From: CBDDBH01 sp965225625
GTDB lineage: Bacteria > Pseudomonadota > Gammaproteobacteria > JADZEE01
DNA: 64,000 nucleotides
Assembly (NCBI GenBank): GCA_965225625.1
Contig: CBDDBH010000028.1
Span: 62,001-126,000, forward strand
Direction of reading: 5' to 3'
Shown here: positions 1-9,378 of the stretch, piece by piece
Layout of the letters: every line of letters begins with the position of its first letter
Numbering within the stretch: the stretch's first letter is position 1
Notes under the pieces: model-generated
Told to the model about the DNA's origin: nothing
The model's input: only the letters and a program-made list of their open reading frames with translations
The model's database searches: none
Made by a program: the position numbers and the translations under genes

Positions 1-2
1 CC

Positions 3-506
3 GCGATCTTCGGCGACATCGTGCTGCGTCCATTCACCGAAGTATCGACTGAAGAGTGGAACCGGGTTATGCAGGTGAACACTACCGGCCCATTTCACTG
101 CACCAAAGCCGTGTTTCCGTATATGAAGGACAACGGTGGTGGCAAAATCATCAACATCGCGTCGGCGTCGGTGTTGGAAGGTATTCCCGGCATGCCGCAT
201 TACGTATGTTCAAAGGGTGCGGTGATTGCGCTGACCCGGGTCATGGCCCGAGAGTTGGGCGTGCACAATATCAACGTCAATACTATCGCGCCCGGCTACA
301 CACACTCGGAAGCCGGCGACAGGATCAACGATACCAAAGAGCTGCCGATCCCGGATCTTGAGGAACTGCAAATGCCGTTACGCAGCTTGAAGCGCGTTGC
401 CGTGCCTGATGACCTGGTTGGAACCGCGGTATTTCTGGCCAGTGAAATGAGTGCGTTTATCACCGGTCAGATCATTGTGCATGATGGCGGCATGACGTTT
501 CACTAA
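3..506 (+). CDS. SDR family oxidoreductase (C-terminal part)
   Basis: The reading frame is open from the window edge, so the N-terminal Rossmann nucleotide-binding part lies outside and only about 167 residues are seen. The visible part has the family's catalytic elements: an NTTGPFHCTKAV helix, the Ser strand (IINIASASV) and the YxxxK pair in HYVCSKGA, then the NTIAPGYT segment and a typical C-terminal end (FITGQIIVHDGGM). This is a short-chain dehydrogenase/reductase that would oxidise or reduce an alcohol/carbonyl with NAD(P)H in the cytosol. The substrate cannot be told. It converges on the MFS gene, with a strong hairpin between them. Confidence 0.9.
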   Translation, partial: AIFGDIVLRPFTEVSTEEWNRVMQVNTTGPFHCTKAVFPYMKDNGGGKIINIASASVLEGIPGMPHYVCSKGAVIALTRVMARELGVHNINVNTIAPGYTHSEAGDRINDTKELPIPDLEELQMPLRSLKRVAVPDDLVGTAVFLASEMSAFITGQIIVHDGGMTFH

Positions 507-519
507 GCATTTTCGCGCT

Positions 520-559
520 GGGAACGTGTAACGGACCCGATGGCACGTTACACGTTCCC
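520..559. terminator. Perfect 14-bp hairpin between convergent genes
   Basis: Bases 520-533 (GGGAACGTGTAACG) pair perfectly with 546-559, leaving a 12-nt loop. It sits between the stop of the SDR gene and the stop of the MFS gene, so it could terminate transcription from both sides. There is no long T tract on either side, so it is not a textbook intrinsic terminator; it could be a Rho-assisted or mRNA 3'-end-stabilising hairpin. Confidence 0.6.
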
Positions 560-581
560 GCAACGATTCCTAACCGGGCGG

Positions 582-1805
582 CTAGCGGCGAGTGTAGCGG
601 CCAGTAATAATCACGCACGCTGCAGTGGCGAAAGCGAATCCGCCCGCGGTCCAAAATACCAACCGTGGTGGTGAGTTATCCAATAAGTAACCGAACAGGA
701 TCGGGGCAATCACGCCTGAGATCGTGAAGCCGCTGGAGACGAAGCCAAAAACTTTGCCAACATCGCCAGCTGGAGTCATCGACCAGATCAGCTTGTCGCG
801 AGAGGGCGCAACAAAACCCGATAGTAGCCCGGCGACGGCTAGGACCACAGTCAGGGTCTGTATAGACATGGTCAAACCGGCTGCGACACAGGTCAACGCG
901 CCTGCACCGATTATGCACAGCGCTATCAAATTTTCGTGATGATGGATCCGGTCGGCCGCGCTGCCGCCCAACAATACGCCAATGGGTGCCGCAAACAGGA
1001 ACACTGAGATGATGGTGGCGGACGTCGTCAGGGATGTGCCGTAAGCCTCGTTTAATACCGAGACACCGAACTCGCCCACGCCGCTGCCGTACAGAGACAT
1101 CAGCGCGAAAAACAGCAGGCCTAGCAATACTGGGGTACTGAGCAACAGACGGATCCCGTCCAAGGTCGTCGTCCGTTGTTTCCCCTCACTTCGCTGCGCG
1201 TCGTTCGCCGCTTTAAAGACCTTCGAATGGGCAGCCAGCAAGATGGCCACAGCGCCACCCACTCCTGCACATAGACTCAACGCGGTGCCCCAGTCGAGGA
1301 ATGTGACCAGGTAGGCGATGGATACCGGCGCTACCGCGTAGCCCAAATAGCCAGCGAAGGTGTGTACAGAAAATGCTCGGCCGATTGCGCCCGCGGCGAC
1401 CGTCTTGTTTAAGATTGAATAATCGGCCGGATGATAAACGGCATTGCCCAGCCCCAGCAGGATCATGAGCACGAGAATGGACCCATACGACGCAAACCAG
1501 CCAATTGCCGCAATGGCTATTGACTGCATAATGACACCCGCCAATAGAATTCTGCCTGCATCGTATCGGTCGACGACAAACCCCAACGGCGGTTGAAAAA
1601 TGGCAGTCGTCAGATTGAAAACGGTAATCGCGAAGCCAAGTTGCACGAAGCTAACGCTGAGCTCGGTACGCAAAAGCGGAAACAAGGGTGGCAATAGCAA
1701 AATATAGAAATGACTGATGAAATGCGCCGCGCTCACCAAGCCGATGACTTTCCCGGGTCGCTGCATGCGCGCAGCGACATCGATGTTGCCGATTGCGTCA
1801 TTCAT
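582..1805 (-). CDS. MFS transporter
   Basis: A membrane protein of about 407 residues with roughly 12 hydrophobic segments and major facilitator features: a GFVVDRYDAGR loop between TM2 and TM3 (variant of GxxxDRxGRR) and a symmetric second half with GGSAADRIHHH. The overall feel is of the fosmidomycin-resistance-like/sugar-phosphate MFS subfamilies, but no substrate can be assigned. The start is uncertain: ATG at 1805 is used here, while a TTG at 1841 would add 12 residues. Neither has a strong Shine-Dalgarno sequence. Confidence 0.85.
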   Translation of the reverse strand: MNDAIGNIDVAARMQRPGKVIGLVSAAHFISHFYILLLPPLFPLLRTELSVSFVQLGFAITVFNLTTAIFQPPLGFVVDRYDAGRILLAGVIMQSIAIAAIGWFASYGSILVLMILLGLGNAVYHPADYSILNKTVAAGAIGRAFSVHTFAGYLGYAVAPVSIAYLVTFLDWGTALSLCAGVGGAVAILLAAHSKVFKAANDAQRSEGKQRTTTLDGIRLLLSTPVLLGLLFFALMSLYGSGVGEFGVSVLNEAYGTSLTTSATIISVFLFAAPIGVLLGGSAADRIHHHENLIALCIIGAGALTCVAAGLTMSIQTLTVVLAVAGLLSGFVAPSRDKLIWSMTPAGDVGKVFGFVSSGFTISGVIAPILFGYLLDNSPPRLVFWTAGGFAFATAACVIITGRYTRR

Positions 1806-1869
1806 CGAGGCATTGTCGGTGATTGCCCCAGCCGATACCAACTGCCGCAGTTACATTTGGCCAATTACC

Positions 1870-1875
1870 TATAAT
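1870..1875 (+). promoter_or_regulatory. Possible -10 box in a short palindrome
   Basis: A perfect TATAAT lies at 1870-1875, about 70 bp upstream of the exported thioredoxin-like gene. It is embedded in an imperfect palindrome, ACCTATA...TGTAGGT (1867-1885), which could be an operator. No convincing -35 box is seen at 16-18 bp spacing, so this is tentative. Confidence 0.3.
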
Positions 1876-1942
1876 GGTTGTAGGTATCGTGGAATTGTGG
1901 TTTGTAATTACGGTCTGAATTGAAAAAATGCGGAGAACAACT

Positions 1943-3802
1943 ATGAACAATTCGGCTCCCACCGCACGCGTGCTCGGCTCGCTGTTAATGGCTGTGAGTG
2001 TATCCGCGTGGCCTGCCGACGTCGCGAAAATCGCCTGGCAGGATTGGTCCGCGTCTGCCTTCACCGAGGCCAGCGATGAAAATCGGATGATCTTGCTCGA
2101 CGTTGGCATGGAGGGTTGCACCGCGTGTCGACGCATGGATGAAATCACCTTTACTGATCCAACGGTTATTGCGCTCATCAACCGCCACTTCGTTGCCATA
2201 GCGGTCGATGCAGAAGCGCGACCCGACATCGGCGAGCGCTACTCGGACTGGGCCTGGCCGGCGATTATCTTCATGGCACCCGACACGACCCAGGTGTTGG
2301 CGCTTCGGGGTAATCGGGTACCGCGCAATTTCGTTCCCATTCTGAAAGAACTGATCGACAAGCAGTCGGATGGCGAGTTGAGTCCTGACAGGCTCGCCCC
2401 GTATGCCGCGCCGCCGAAGCCGGAGGAAACTGACTTGACGCGGATCCGCGATAGGGTACGGGCGCAGTTGGATCGCAGCCTCAATGCGGAGTTCGGCGGT
2501 TGGAGTCGTAATGGCTATGCGACGGTCGAAGGGGCGCCGCTACGCGATCTTTATCTGCGTGCCCGTCTGTACGACATGGAGTCGCTACGCGCGTTGGCAA
2601 TCAAATCCACGGACGGGTACATCACGGCCTTGGATCCGGTGTGGGGCGGTGTCTTTGTTAGAGCTTTCCACCCGGGTGCCCAATTGCCCGAGCGGTTCCG
2701 GGTGCTACGGGTAATTCCTGAAAAGCGAATCTCCAATCAGGCGCATGTTCTGCGGGCGCTGGCATCTGCTTTGCAAATTACCGGTGACGACAAGTACCGC
2801 CACGCGATTACCGAGGTCGACCGCTATGTACGCGGCTGGATGATGGCTGCCGACGGCACTTTTTATACCAGCCAGGAAGACGACCCACCGAACTTGCCAT
2901 CGAGCATGAGCACTTTGGATTACTGGGCATTGAACTCTGATTCGGCGCGGCGCGCGTTTGGTATCCCACCGATCGATCATGCGACTTATACGGACAAAAA
3001 TGGTGAAGTGATTGCTGCCTATGTGCGCGTTTTTGAGGCGACCGGCGTTCTCGACTATTTGAATACGGCGCAACGCGCTGCCGAGTCCTTGCTGCAGAGC
3101 CGGTTGCATGCGGACGGCTGGATGCAACAGAGCGTGCGTACGCAACGGGTTGTCGACGACCAGCGTATGCGTCCGTTTTTCGCCGAGGAGCGTCCGTTTC
3201 TCAGTGCGCAAGTCTGGTTCGGAACTGCCATGCTCGCGCTGTATCGTGCTACCGGCGAGCAGCGCTGGCTCGCGCACGCGCAAGGCATTGCCAGTGCGAT
3301 GCGCGATAAGCTCGAAGACCCGCGGCTGGGTGGCTTCTTTTCGACCGTAGCGGACGACACCGTGGCCATCATCCCGGTGCGTAAACCGCTAGAGCACAAC
3401 GGCACTGCCGCGCATTTTCTCTATGATTTGTGGGTCTACACGAAAGACGACAATCTGGAGGCGTTGCCCGCAAGAACACTGCGGGCCGTCGCAGATCCAA
3501 AAATTATTAGTCGCGAAGGCAAAGTGACCGGTCAGTTTGCGTTAGCGCTGGAAAAAGTTACCGCATCGTATGTAGAGTTTACGGTCGTTGGCGCGGTGGA
3601 GGATCCGAGGGCCGCAGCCTTGTTCAATGCCGGGCGCCTGGTCTATGAGCCGAGAAAATTGTTGCACTACGAAAAACCCGGCCGCTACCCGGATCGGGGT
3701 CGTGCCGCCCTGTATATCTGTAATCCTGACGTGTGCTCGCTGCCGATAGAAGATCCGGGCAAGGTGGCAGCACAGGCGCAATTGTTTCGGGGTCCGTTGT
3801 AG
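1943..3802 (+). CDS. Exported thioredoxin-like / YyaL (SSP411)-type protein
   Basis: A 619-residue protein. The start at ATG 1943 is chosen because GGAG (1932-1935) lies just upstream; the in-frame ATG at 1928 would overlap that site. Residues 1-25 look like a signal peptide ending near SAWPA, so it probably acts in the periplasm. Residues about 30-150 are a thioredoxin fold with a CTAC active site at 59-62, followed by VAIAVDAEARPDI, a close match to the VDREERPD motif of the YyaL/SSP411 (DUF255) family. The rest resembles the alpha/alpha-barrel of that family. Cytosolic YyaL proteins have a CHWC-type motif, so this is a divergent exported member. Its role is unknown; thiol redox chemistry is plausible. 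Confidence 0.8.
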   Translation: MNNSAPTARVLGSLLMAVSVSAWPADVAKIAWQDWSASAFTEASDENRMILLDVGMEGCTACRRMDEITFTDPTVIALINRHFVAIAVDAEARPDIGERYSDWAWPAIIFMAPDTTQVLALRGNRVPRNFVPILKELIDKQSDGELSPDRLAPYAAPPKPEETDLTRIRDRVRAQLDRSLNAEFGGWSRNGYATVEGAPLRDLYLRARLYDMESLRALAIKSTDGYITALDPVWGGVFVRAFHPGAQLPERFRVLRVIPEKRISNQAHVLRALASALQITGDDKYRHAITEVDRYVRGWMMAADGTFYTSQEDDPPNLPSSMSTLDYWALNSDSARRAFGIPPIDHATYTDKNGEVIAAYVRVFEATGVLDYLNTAQRAAESLLQSRLHADGWMQQSVRTQRVVDDQRMRPFFAEERPFLSAQVWFGTAMLALYRATGEQRWLAHAQGIASAMRDKLEDPRLGGFFSTVADDTVAIIPVRKPLEHNGTAAHFLYDLWVYTKDDNLEALPARTLRAVADPKIISREGKVTGQFALALEKVTASYVEFTVVGAVEDPRAAALFNAGRLVYEPRKLLHYEKPGRYPDRGRAALYICNPDVCSLPIEDPGKVAAQAQLFRGPL

Positions 3803-3962
3803 TCAGGGCTACAAGAATCGTCCAGCCGCGCAAGTGGCGAAAGTTAGCCACGACCAATGGGATTTCTTCAGGTTACCCAATTGCTAACGGTACGCCGTTT
3901 CGGTGAGAATGCAATTGCGATCCGCACTAGGGGTGCGGACATTAATACGGCGGAACAGACCA

Positions 3963-4940
3963 ATGACGAAAGCAATTCTGGTGCACGAACCTGGTGGGCC
4001 CGAGGCAATGGCCTGGGAGGACGTCGACGTTGGTGAGCCGCAGGATGGCGAGATCCGGGTGCGCAACGCGGCCGTCGGACTCAATTATATCGACGTTTAT
4101 TTTCGCTCGGGTCTTTACCCTGCGCCCAACTCGCCATTCAGCCCAGGTCTTGAGGCGGCCGGTACGGTGGAGGCGGTCGGACCTGGCGTGACTGACGTCG
4201 CGGTCGGTGACCGCGTGGCCTATGCGACGTTGCCGATTGGCGCTTACGCGGAGAGTAGATTGATACCCGCACAGCGTGTCGTGCAGGTGCCCGATGGCAT
4301 CGACCATAAAACTGCGGCGGCGATGATGTTGAAGGGTATGACAGCTGAGTATCTGCTGCAGCGCACTTACCCGGTTAAAGCAGGCGACGCGATTCTAATC
4401 CATGCTGCTGCCGGCGGTGTCGGATTGATTGCCTGTCAGTGGGCAAAGCGGCTCGGTGCTACGGTGATTGGCACGGTTGGCAGCGACGCCAAGGCGGAAC
4501 TTGCCAAGGCAAATGGTTGTGACCACGCGATCATTTATACCCGTGAGAAGGTTGTTGACCGTGTCAAGGAAGTTACCGATGGCCAGGGAGTCGCTGTCGT
4601 GTATGACTCTGTCGGCAAGGATACTTTTACAGACAGTCTCAGTTGCCTGCGTCCGCGGGGCATGATGGTGAGCTTCGGTCAGTCGTCCGGTCCGGTAGCG
4701 CCGTTCGACATCGCCGCGCTGGCTGCCGGCGGCTCACTTTTCCTCACTCGCCCCTCGCTGATTGTGTATACAGCGGCGCGTGAGGATCTGGTGCAATCGG
4801 CTGCGGCGCTTTTCGATATGGTATTAAATCAGGGCGTGCGAATCACCGTCAATCAAACATTACCGCTGGCCGATGCTGTCGCCGCGCATCGGGCGCTGGA
4901 AGGCCGGCAAACAACCGGTTCGACTGTTTTCTTGACCTAG
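3963..4940 (+). CDS. Zinc-independent quinone oxidoreductase (zeta-crystallin type)
   Basis: A 325-residue MDR-superfamily protein, starting at ATG 3963 (MTKAILVHEPGG); the upstream in-frame extension is not family-like. The GroES-like N-terminal domain lacks catalytic zinc ligands, and the NADPH-binding motif AAAGGVG lies at 148-154, as in Qor. It should reduce quinones or enones with NADPH in the cytosol. It is the first gene of a same-strand run with 32-bp, 16-bp and 50-bp gaps to the aminotransferase, acetamidase and FMN reductase, so it is probably cotranscribed with them. Confidence 0.9.
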   Translation: MTKAILVHEPGGPEAMAWEDVDVGEPQDGEIRVRNAAVGLNYIDVYFRSGLYPAPNSPFSPGLEAAGTVEAVGPGVTDVAVGDRVAYATLPIGAYAESRLIPAQRVVQVPDGIDHKTAAAMMLKGMTAEYLLQRTYPVKAGDAILIHAAAGGVGLIACQWAKRLGATVIGTVGSDAKAELAKANGCDHAIIYTREKVVDRVKEVTDGQGVAVVYDSVGKDTFTDSLSCLRPRGMMVSFGQSSGPVAPFDIAALAAGGSLFLTRPSLIVYTAAREDLVQSAAALFDMVLNQGVRITVNQTLPLADAVAAHRALEGRQTTGSTVFLT

Positions 4941-4972
4941 TCGCGCACACGCCCACATGTGAGGAACTGATT

Positions 4973-6346
4973 ATGACTATCGCCGATCGCAGTACTAACG
5001 AGTGGCAGCAGGCCGATCTCGACAACTATTTGCATCCGTTTACGGATCACAAGGCCTTGCGCGAGGAAAAAGCCGCTATCATCGTTCGCGGCGAAGGCGT
5101 TTACGTTTGGGACAACGACGGTAACAAATACCTCGACGGGCTCGCTGGCCTGGCCTGCGTCAATATTGGCTATGGCCGGGAAGAACTGGCCATGGCAGCC
5201 GCCAATCAGATGCGCGAGCTCAGCTATTTCAATAGTTTTTTCAAGGCGTCGAACAAGCACGCCATACGTCTTGCCGAAGAGCTAGTGCGCCTGACCCCCG
5301 CGGGTTTGAATCATGTGTTCTATGCGAACTCCGGGTCGGAGGCCAACGACACGGCATTGCGCATGGTGCGCCAATATTGGCAGCTACAAGGCCAGAGCGA
5401 GCGGCAAGTCGTTATCAGTCGTGAGAACGCCTACCACGGCAGCACCGTGGCTGCCGGTGCGCTGGGCGGTATGCCGCCAATCCATGCGCAGGCCGCGCAG
5501 ATACCGAATATCGAACACATCAAGTGCCCTTGCCAGTTCACCCACGGGCGCGGCATGTCCGAAGAGGCGTTTGGCAAACTCGCTGCCAGCTGGCTCGAAG
5601 AAAAAATACTCGAGATTGGACCGCGGCGGGTAGCTGCTTTTTTCGCCGAACCGGTGCAGGGAGCCGGCGGCGGCAGGGTCCCGCCCAGCAACTACTGGGG
5701 CGAGGTGCAGCGGATTTGCGACCAATACGATGTACTGTTAGTCGTCGATGAAGTCATTTGTGGGTTCGGACGCACTGGCAATTGGTTTGCGTGTGAGACC
5801 TTCGACATTAAGCCGGATCTGTTGTGTCTGGCAAAAGGCATCACGTCCGGATATATCCCGCTGTCGGTGGTCATGGTCGGTGACCGGATCGCCGACGCCT
5901 TGATCGATAAAGGCGGTGAATTCTTTCATGGCTTTACCTACTCCGGCCATCCGGTGGCTTGCGCGGTAGCGCTGGAAAATATTCGTCTGCTCGAGGAGGA
6001 GGGCATCATTGCGCGGGTCGGCAGGGAAACCGGGCCTTACTTTGCGCAGCGCCTGGCCAGCCTTGCGGATCATCCGCTGGTGGCCGAGGTTCGGTGCGTC
6101 GGTCTTCTGGCTGCAGTGGAACTCGTCAAGGACAACAAGACCATGACGCCGTTTGATCCCGAGGCGCAAGAGTGCGAAGACTTTCGCGCCTGCGCATTAC
6201 GCGAGGGCATCATAACGCGGCCGATCGAGTCAACCATCATTGCCACACCGCCACTGATTATTACGACTGAGCAAATTGACTTTTTCGTCGAGCGATTTCG
6301 CCGTGCTTTGGATCAGTTCGCGGGTCAGCTGGCGGACGCTGCCTAA
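4973..6346 (+). CDS. Class III PLP aminotransferase (omega-amino acid type)
   Basis: A 457-residue fold-type I aminotransferase. GAGGA sits 8 nt upstream of ATG 4973. Visible hallmarks are the phosphate-binding NSGSEANDTALR (120-130), the PLP-ring Asp in VVDEVICGFGRTG (D259) and the Schiff-base lysine in LAKGITSG (K288). It is most similar in style to omega-amino-acid:pyruvate aminotransferases (beta-alanine, putrescine or amine donors). It probably moves an amino group from an omega-amino acid or amine to pyruvate in the cytosol. Tight spacing to an acetamidase suggests a shared catabolic task, but the substrate is not determined. Confidence 0.9.
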   Translation: MTIADRSTNEWQQADLDNYLHPFTDHKALREEKAAIIVRGEGVYVWDNDGNKYLDGLAGLACVNIGYGREELAMAAANQMRELSYFNSFFKASNKHAIRLAEELVRLTPAGLNHVFYANSGSEANDTALRMVRQYWQLQGQSERQVVISRENAYHGSTVAAGALGGMPPIHAQAAQIPNIEHIKCPCQFTHGRGMSEEAFGKLAASWLEEKILEIGPRRVAAFFAEPVQGAGGGRVPPSNYWGEVQRICDQYDVLLVVDEVICGFGRTGNWFACETFDIKPDLLCLAKGITSGYIPLSVVMVGDRIADALIDKGGEFFHGFTYSGHPVACAVALENIRLLEEEGIIARVGRETGPYFAQRLASLADHPLVAEVRCVGLLAAVELVKDNKTMTPFDPEAQECEDFRACALREGIITRPIESTIIATPPLIITTEQIDFFVERFRRALDQFAGQLADAA

Positions 6347-6362
6347 CGGTCGGGTCACCACT

Positions 6363-7610
6363 ATGCAGAAAATATTCAAAACGTTATCGGTCGGTCTGGC
6401 GTGTCTGCTCTTTGTCGGCGGTTTGCCCGCGGACGAAGCGACGCTGGCACCACTGGCGATCGGATTCAACGGTGCCAATTGCAACGAGGATCCGAATTGT
6501 ATCAATCGCCTGCACCCGAATATTCCGATGCGCATACGCGCGCAGCCCGGGCAGGTAATTTCGCTCGCTGCGCGCAATGCCAGTGACTTCGATCTCGACC
6601 CTCACAGCGACGTTGTAGATCCCCGCAAAAACGACCCCGTTAACAGCACCGTTCATCCGTTGACCGGGCCTGTCTACATCGAAGGCGCCAAAGCGGGCGA
6701 TGTGCTTGCGGTTACGCTGCTGGAAATTCGACCCGGGGATTACGGCATCACACTGATAATGCCCAGCGGCTTCGTCTCCGACACCTTCCCTGGTCCGCCT
6801 TTCGTCGTGGTGTGGAAGCTCGGAGAGCGATGGGCGGTGTCGGATCAAATGCCAGGTATCCGCATCCCCAACGCTGGATTCCCGGGTATTGTGACAACCT
6901 TGCCAGGCCCCACGGAAACGCGTCGCATACTCGATCGCGAGGCGGCGTTGCTCGCCAGTGGCGGTGCGGTTACGGCGTTGCAGCCGATCAATGCGTCTCC
7001 CGCTGCAGTGTGCGGACCTCAAGGCACGCACAAACAAGAGTGTCTGCGCACGACACCGCCGCGAGAGCACGGCGGTAATGTCGATATTCGCTATTTGGGT
7101 GCGGGTGTTACGATTTATTTGCCCTGCCAAATCGATGGTTGCGGTCTCGCGGTCGGCGACGTGCACTATGCACAGGGTGATGGCGAAGTCTCCGGGACTG
7201 CCATCGAAATGGATGCCACAGTAGTTCTGAGAACCGCGATTGTCAGGGATCGCGAATTGCCGGCTGGGATCCACTACGAAGGCCCCAGTCGTTTACTGGA
7301 TATACCCTCAACGCGCTTCTACGCAACCACCGGCTATCCGTTTAAGGATAGCGGAACAGTTCCGCCCGATATGCGGTATTTGGAGTCCACAAAAATAGCG
7401 GGACTTACGAACCTGTCCAAGGACGTATCGTTGGCCGCGCGCAACGCCTTGCTGGAAATGATCCGATACTTGACCGTTCATCGTGGACTGACACGCGAAC
7501 AGGCTTATGTCGTGACCAGTGTTGCCGTGGATTTGCGGATCGGCCAGCTTGTCGACAGCCCCAACGTGGGCGTGTCCGCGATTTTGCCACTCGATATTTT
7601 CACCGATTAA
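6363..7610 (+). CDS. Exported acetamidase/formamidase family protein
   Basis: A 415-residue protein of the FmdA/AmdA family. ATG 6363 gives a clear N-terminal signal peptide (MQKIFKTLSVGLACLLFVGG, cleavage near LPADEA), so it is predicted to be periplasmic; most characterised family members are cytosolic. The family signature is present in GDVHYAQGDGEVSGTAIE and in the acidic/His-containing N-terminal half (LDPHSDVVDP). The expected reaction is hydrolysis of a small amide to acid plus ammonia. It follows the aminotransferase by 16 bp. Confidence 0.85.
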   Translation: MQKIFKTLSVGLACLLFVGGLPADEATLAPLAIGFNGANCNEDPNCINRLHPNIPMRIRAQPGQVISLAARNASDFDLDPHSDVVDPRKNDPVNSTVHPLTGPVYIEGAKAGDVLAVTLLEIRPGDYGITLIMPSGFVSDTFPGPPFVVVWKLGERWAVSDQMPGIRIPNAGFPGIVTTLPGPTETRRILDREAALLASGGAVTALQPINASPAAVCGPQGTHKQECLRTTPPREHGGNVDIRYLGAGVTIYLPCQIDGCGLAVGDVHYAQGDGEVSGTAIEMDATVVLRTAIVRDRELPAGIHYEGPSRLLDIPSTRFYATTGYPFKDSGTVPPDMRYLESTKIAGLTNLSKDVSLAARNALLEMIRYLTVHRGLTREQAYVVTSVAVDLRIGQLVDSPNVGVSAILPLDIFTD

Positions 7611-7660
7611 AACCAAATAGGCTCCGATATGCATGGGCACATGGGCTCAGGGGACCGGAC

Positions 7661-8224
7661 GTGGAACAAACACTAGACATCGTAGGTATATCCGGGAGCT
7701 TGCGGCGCAATTCCTATAACACAGCGTTGTTGAAAGCTTGTCAGGATTTGGGCGGCGACAGATTGCGTATCGAAATCTGCGCAGTTGCCGATGTACCGTT
7801 ATACAACGCGGATCTGGAGGATTTTCCCATCGCAGTCGAGCAACTCGCGCAGCGTATACGCGCGGCCGACGGCGTGCTGATTGCGACACCCGAGTACAAC
7901 TTCTCCGTACCTGGGGTTTTGAAAAACGTTGTGGACTGGTTGTCGCGCGCGCAGCCCCAGCCGTTCAAGGGCAAGCCGATTGCTTTGATGGGTGCGAGTT
8001 ATGGGCGCCTTGGCACCATCAACGCCCAGGCCCACTTGCGCCACTCTCTAATGGTGCTGGATGCACCCGTCATGAACCAACCACTGGTACTCATCGCCAT
8101 GGCACCGGAAAAATTTGAAGATGGTGTGGGTTTGATTGATCCCGAAACGCGCGAATATCTCGCCGGCTTTCTCGGACCCTTCGCAAGTTGGGTCCGGGCT
8201 ATTGGCGCCCGCGAAAAAGCGTAA
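7661..8224 (+). CDS. NADPH-dependent FMN reductase
   Basis: A 187-residue flavodoxin-fold protein. It starts at GTG 7661 with GGGGA ten bases upstream; no in-frame ATG precedes it. The FMN phosphate-binding loop GSLRRNSYNTALLKA and the ATPEYNFSVPGVLKNVVDWLSR segment are typical of the ChrR/AzoR-like NADPH:FMN or quinone reductases. It would supply two-electron reduction of FMN or quinones in the cytosol. It is the last gene of the run beginning at 3963, and its stop lies two bases from the stop of the opposing CoA-transferase gene. Confidence 0.9.
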   Translation: MEQTLDIVGISGSLRRNSYNTALLKACQDLGGDRLRIEICAVADVPLYNADLEDFPIAVEQLAQRIRAADGVLIATPEYNFSVPGVLKNVVDWLSRAQPQPFKGKPIALMGASYGRLGTINAQAHLRHSLMVLDAPVMNQPLVLIAMAPEKFEDGVGLIDPETREYLAGFLGPFASWVRAIGAREKA

Positions 8225-8226
8225 CT

Positions 8227-9378
8227 TTACCCGCCTCGTCCACTTGCACGGGTCAGCTGTTCCCGAATTTCCTCGTTATGTTCACCAAGAGTCGGTGGTG
8301 GCTTTACGGTTGTGTCCCGCTCACCGTTATAGCTGATGGGAGAACGCACGGTTTTGAATACACCTTCGGTTGGATGCGTACCTTCCACGAGTAACTCCAG
8401 GTGTCGTGCCTGCGGATCTTCCATCACTTCGTTTGATTTATAGACTGCGGCATGAGGAACCTCCAAGCGACGCAAGCGCTCGCACCAATCAGATTGCGTA
8501 CGCTGCTTGAATATGGCCGCCATAAACTTGGTGTTTTCCTCTTGATGCTCGATGCGTGCGTTGCGATCTGCGAAGTGTGGATCGTCGAAAAGCTTAGGTT
8601 GTTCCATTGCCTCCGCGAGCCCGCGCCAGAATTTCTCGGGCGATGACATATGCAGGGCAATCCACTTGCCATCTGAACACTCCAGCACGTAAGACTGCGA
8701 TACTCGTGGCCGGCTGTATGGACCCATGATCTCGCCGACCGAGAAATAGTGAGTAAATGCATCCAGATTGAAATGCGTCATGGTCTCCAGCATGGAAACG
8801 TGGACCCGCCGACCGACGCCGGTTTGGTTTCTTTCGTGCAGAGCGCCGAGAACGCCGAATGCGGCGTAAATCCCGGTCATTGCGTCGGCAATAGCAGGCC
8901 CGACCACCCGAGGGTTTTCGGGGTTGACCAGTAAGCCCAGGAATCCACTCGCTGCTTGGGCGACAGAGTCATAGCAGGGACGGTCGACGTCGGGCCCGGA
9001 CTCGCCGAAGCCGGACAATGCGCAATAGATTAGTCTGGGGTTAAGCGCCTGTAGCCGCTCGGCTCCGACATTCAAACGTTCCGCCACCCCGGGGCGAAAA
9101 TTCTGAATGAATACATCGGCGGTCGCGATCAATTCGTCAAGGACGGCAAGATCCTCGTCGTCGGATGTGTCCAGCGTGATGCTACGTTTGTTGCGGTTAT
9201 ATGTTTGATAATGGGGGCTGTACAGACCGCCTTTGAATGCCCGAAACGGATCGCCGGTTTCAGGACGTTCGATCTTGATGACATCTGCGCCGAGATCGGC
9301 AAGCATCATGCCAGCGGCGGGCCCGGTGATGAACGTCCCCAGTTCGAGCACACGAATATCTGATAGTACATTTGGCAT
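8227..9378 (-). CDS. CaiB/BaiF (family III) CoA-transferase
   Basis: A 383-residue protein starting at MPNVLSDIRVLELG (ATG 9378); the in-frame extension upstream is not family-like. Family III CoA-transferase hallmarks are the N-terminal GTFITGPAAGMMLADLGADVIKIE region, followed by the nucleophilic Asp region (RPCYDSVAQA) and GxYAAFGVLGALHER. It would transfer CoA between carboxylic acids, as in carnitine, bile acid or formyl/oxalyl-CoA metabolism. The substrate is unknown. It stands alone on the minus strand. Confidence 0.9.
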   Translation of the reverse strand: MPNVLSDIRVLELGTFITGPAAGMMLADLGADVIKIERPETGDPFRAFKGGLYSPHYQTYNRNKRSITLDTSDDEDLAVLDELIATADVFIQNFRPGVAERLNVGAERLQALNPRLIYCALSGFGESGPDVDRPCYDSVAQAASGFLGLLVNPENPRVVGPAIADAMTGIYAAFGVLGALHERNQTGVGRRVHVSMLETMTHFNLDAFTHYFSVGEIMGPYSRPRVSQSYVLECSDGKWIALHMSSPEKFWRGLAEAMEQPKLFDDPHFADRNARIEHQEENTKFMAAIFKQRTQSDWCERLRRLEVPHAAVYKSNEVMEDPQARHLELLVEGTHPTEGVFKTVRSPISYNGERDTTVKPPPTLGEHNEEIREQLTRASGRGG

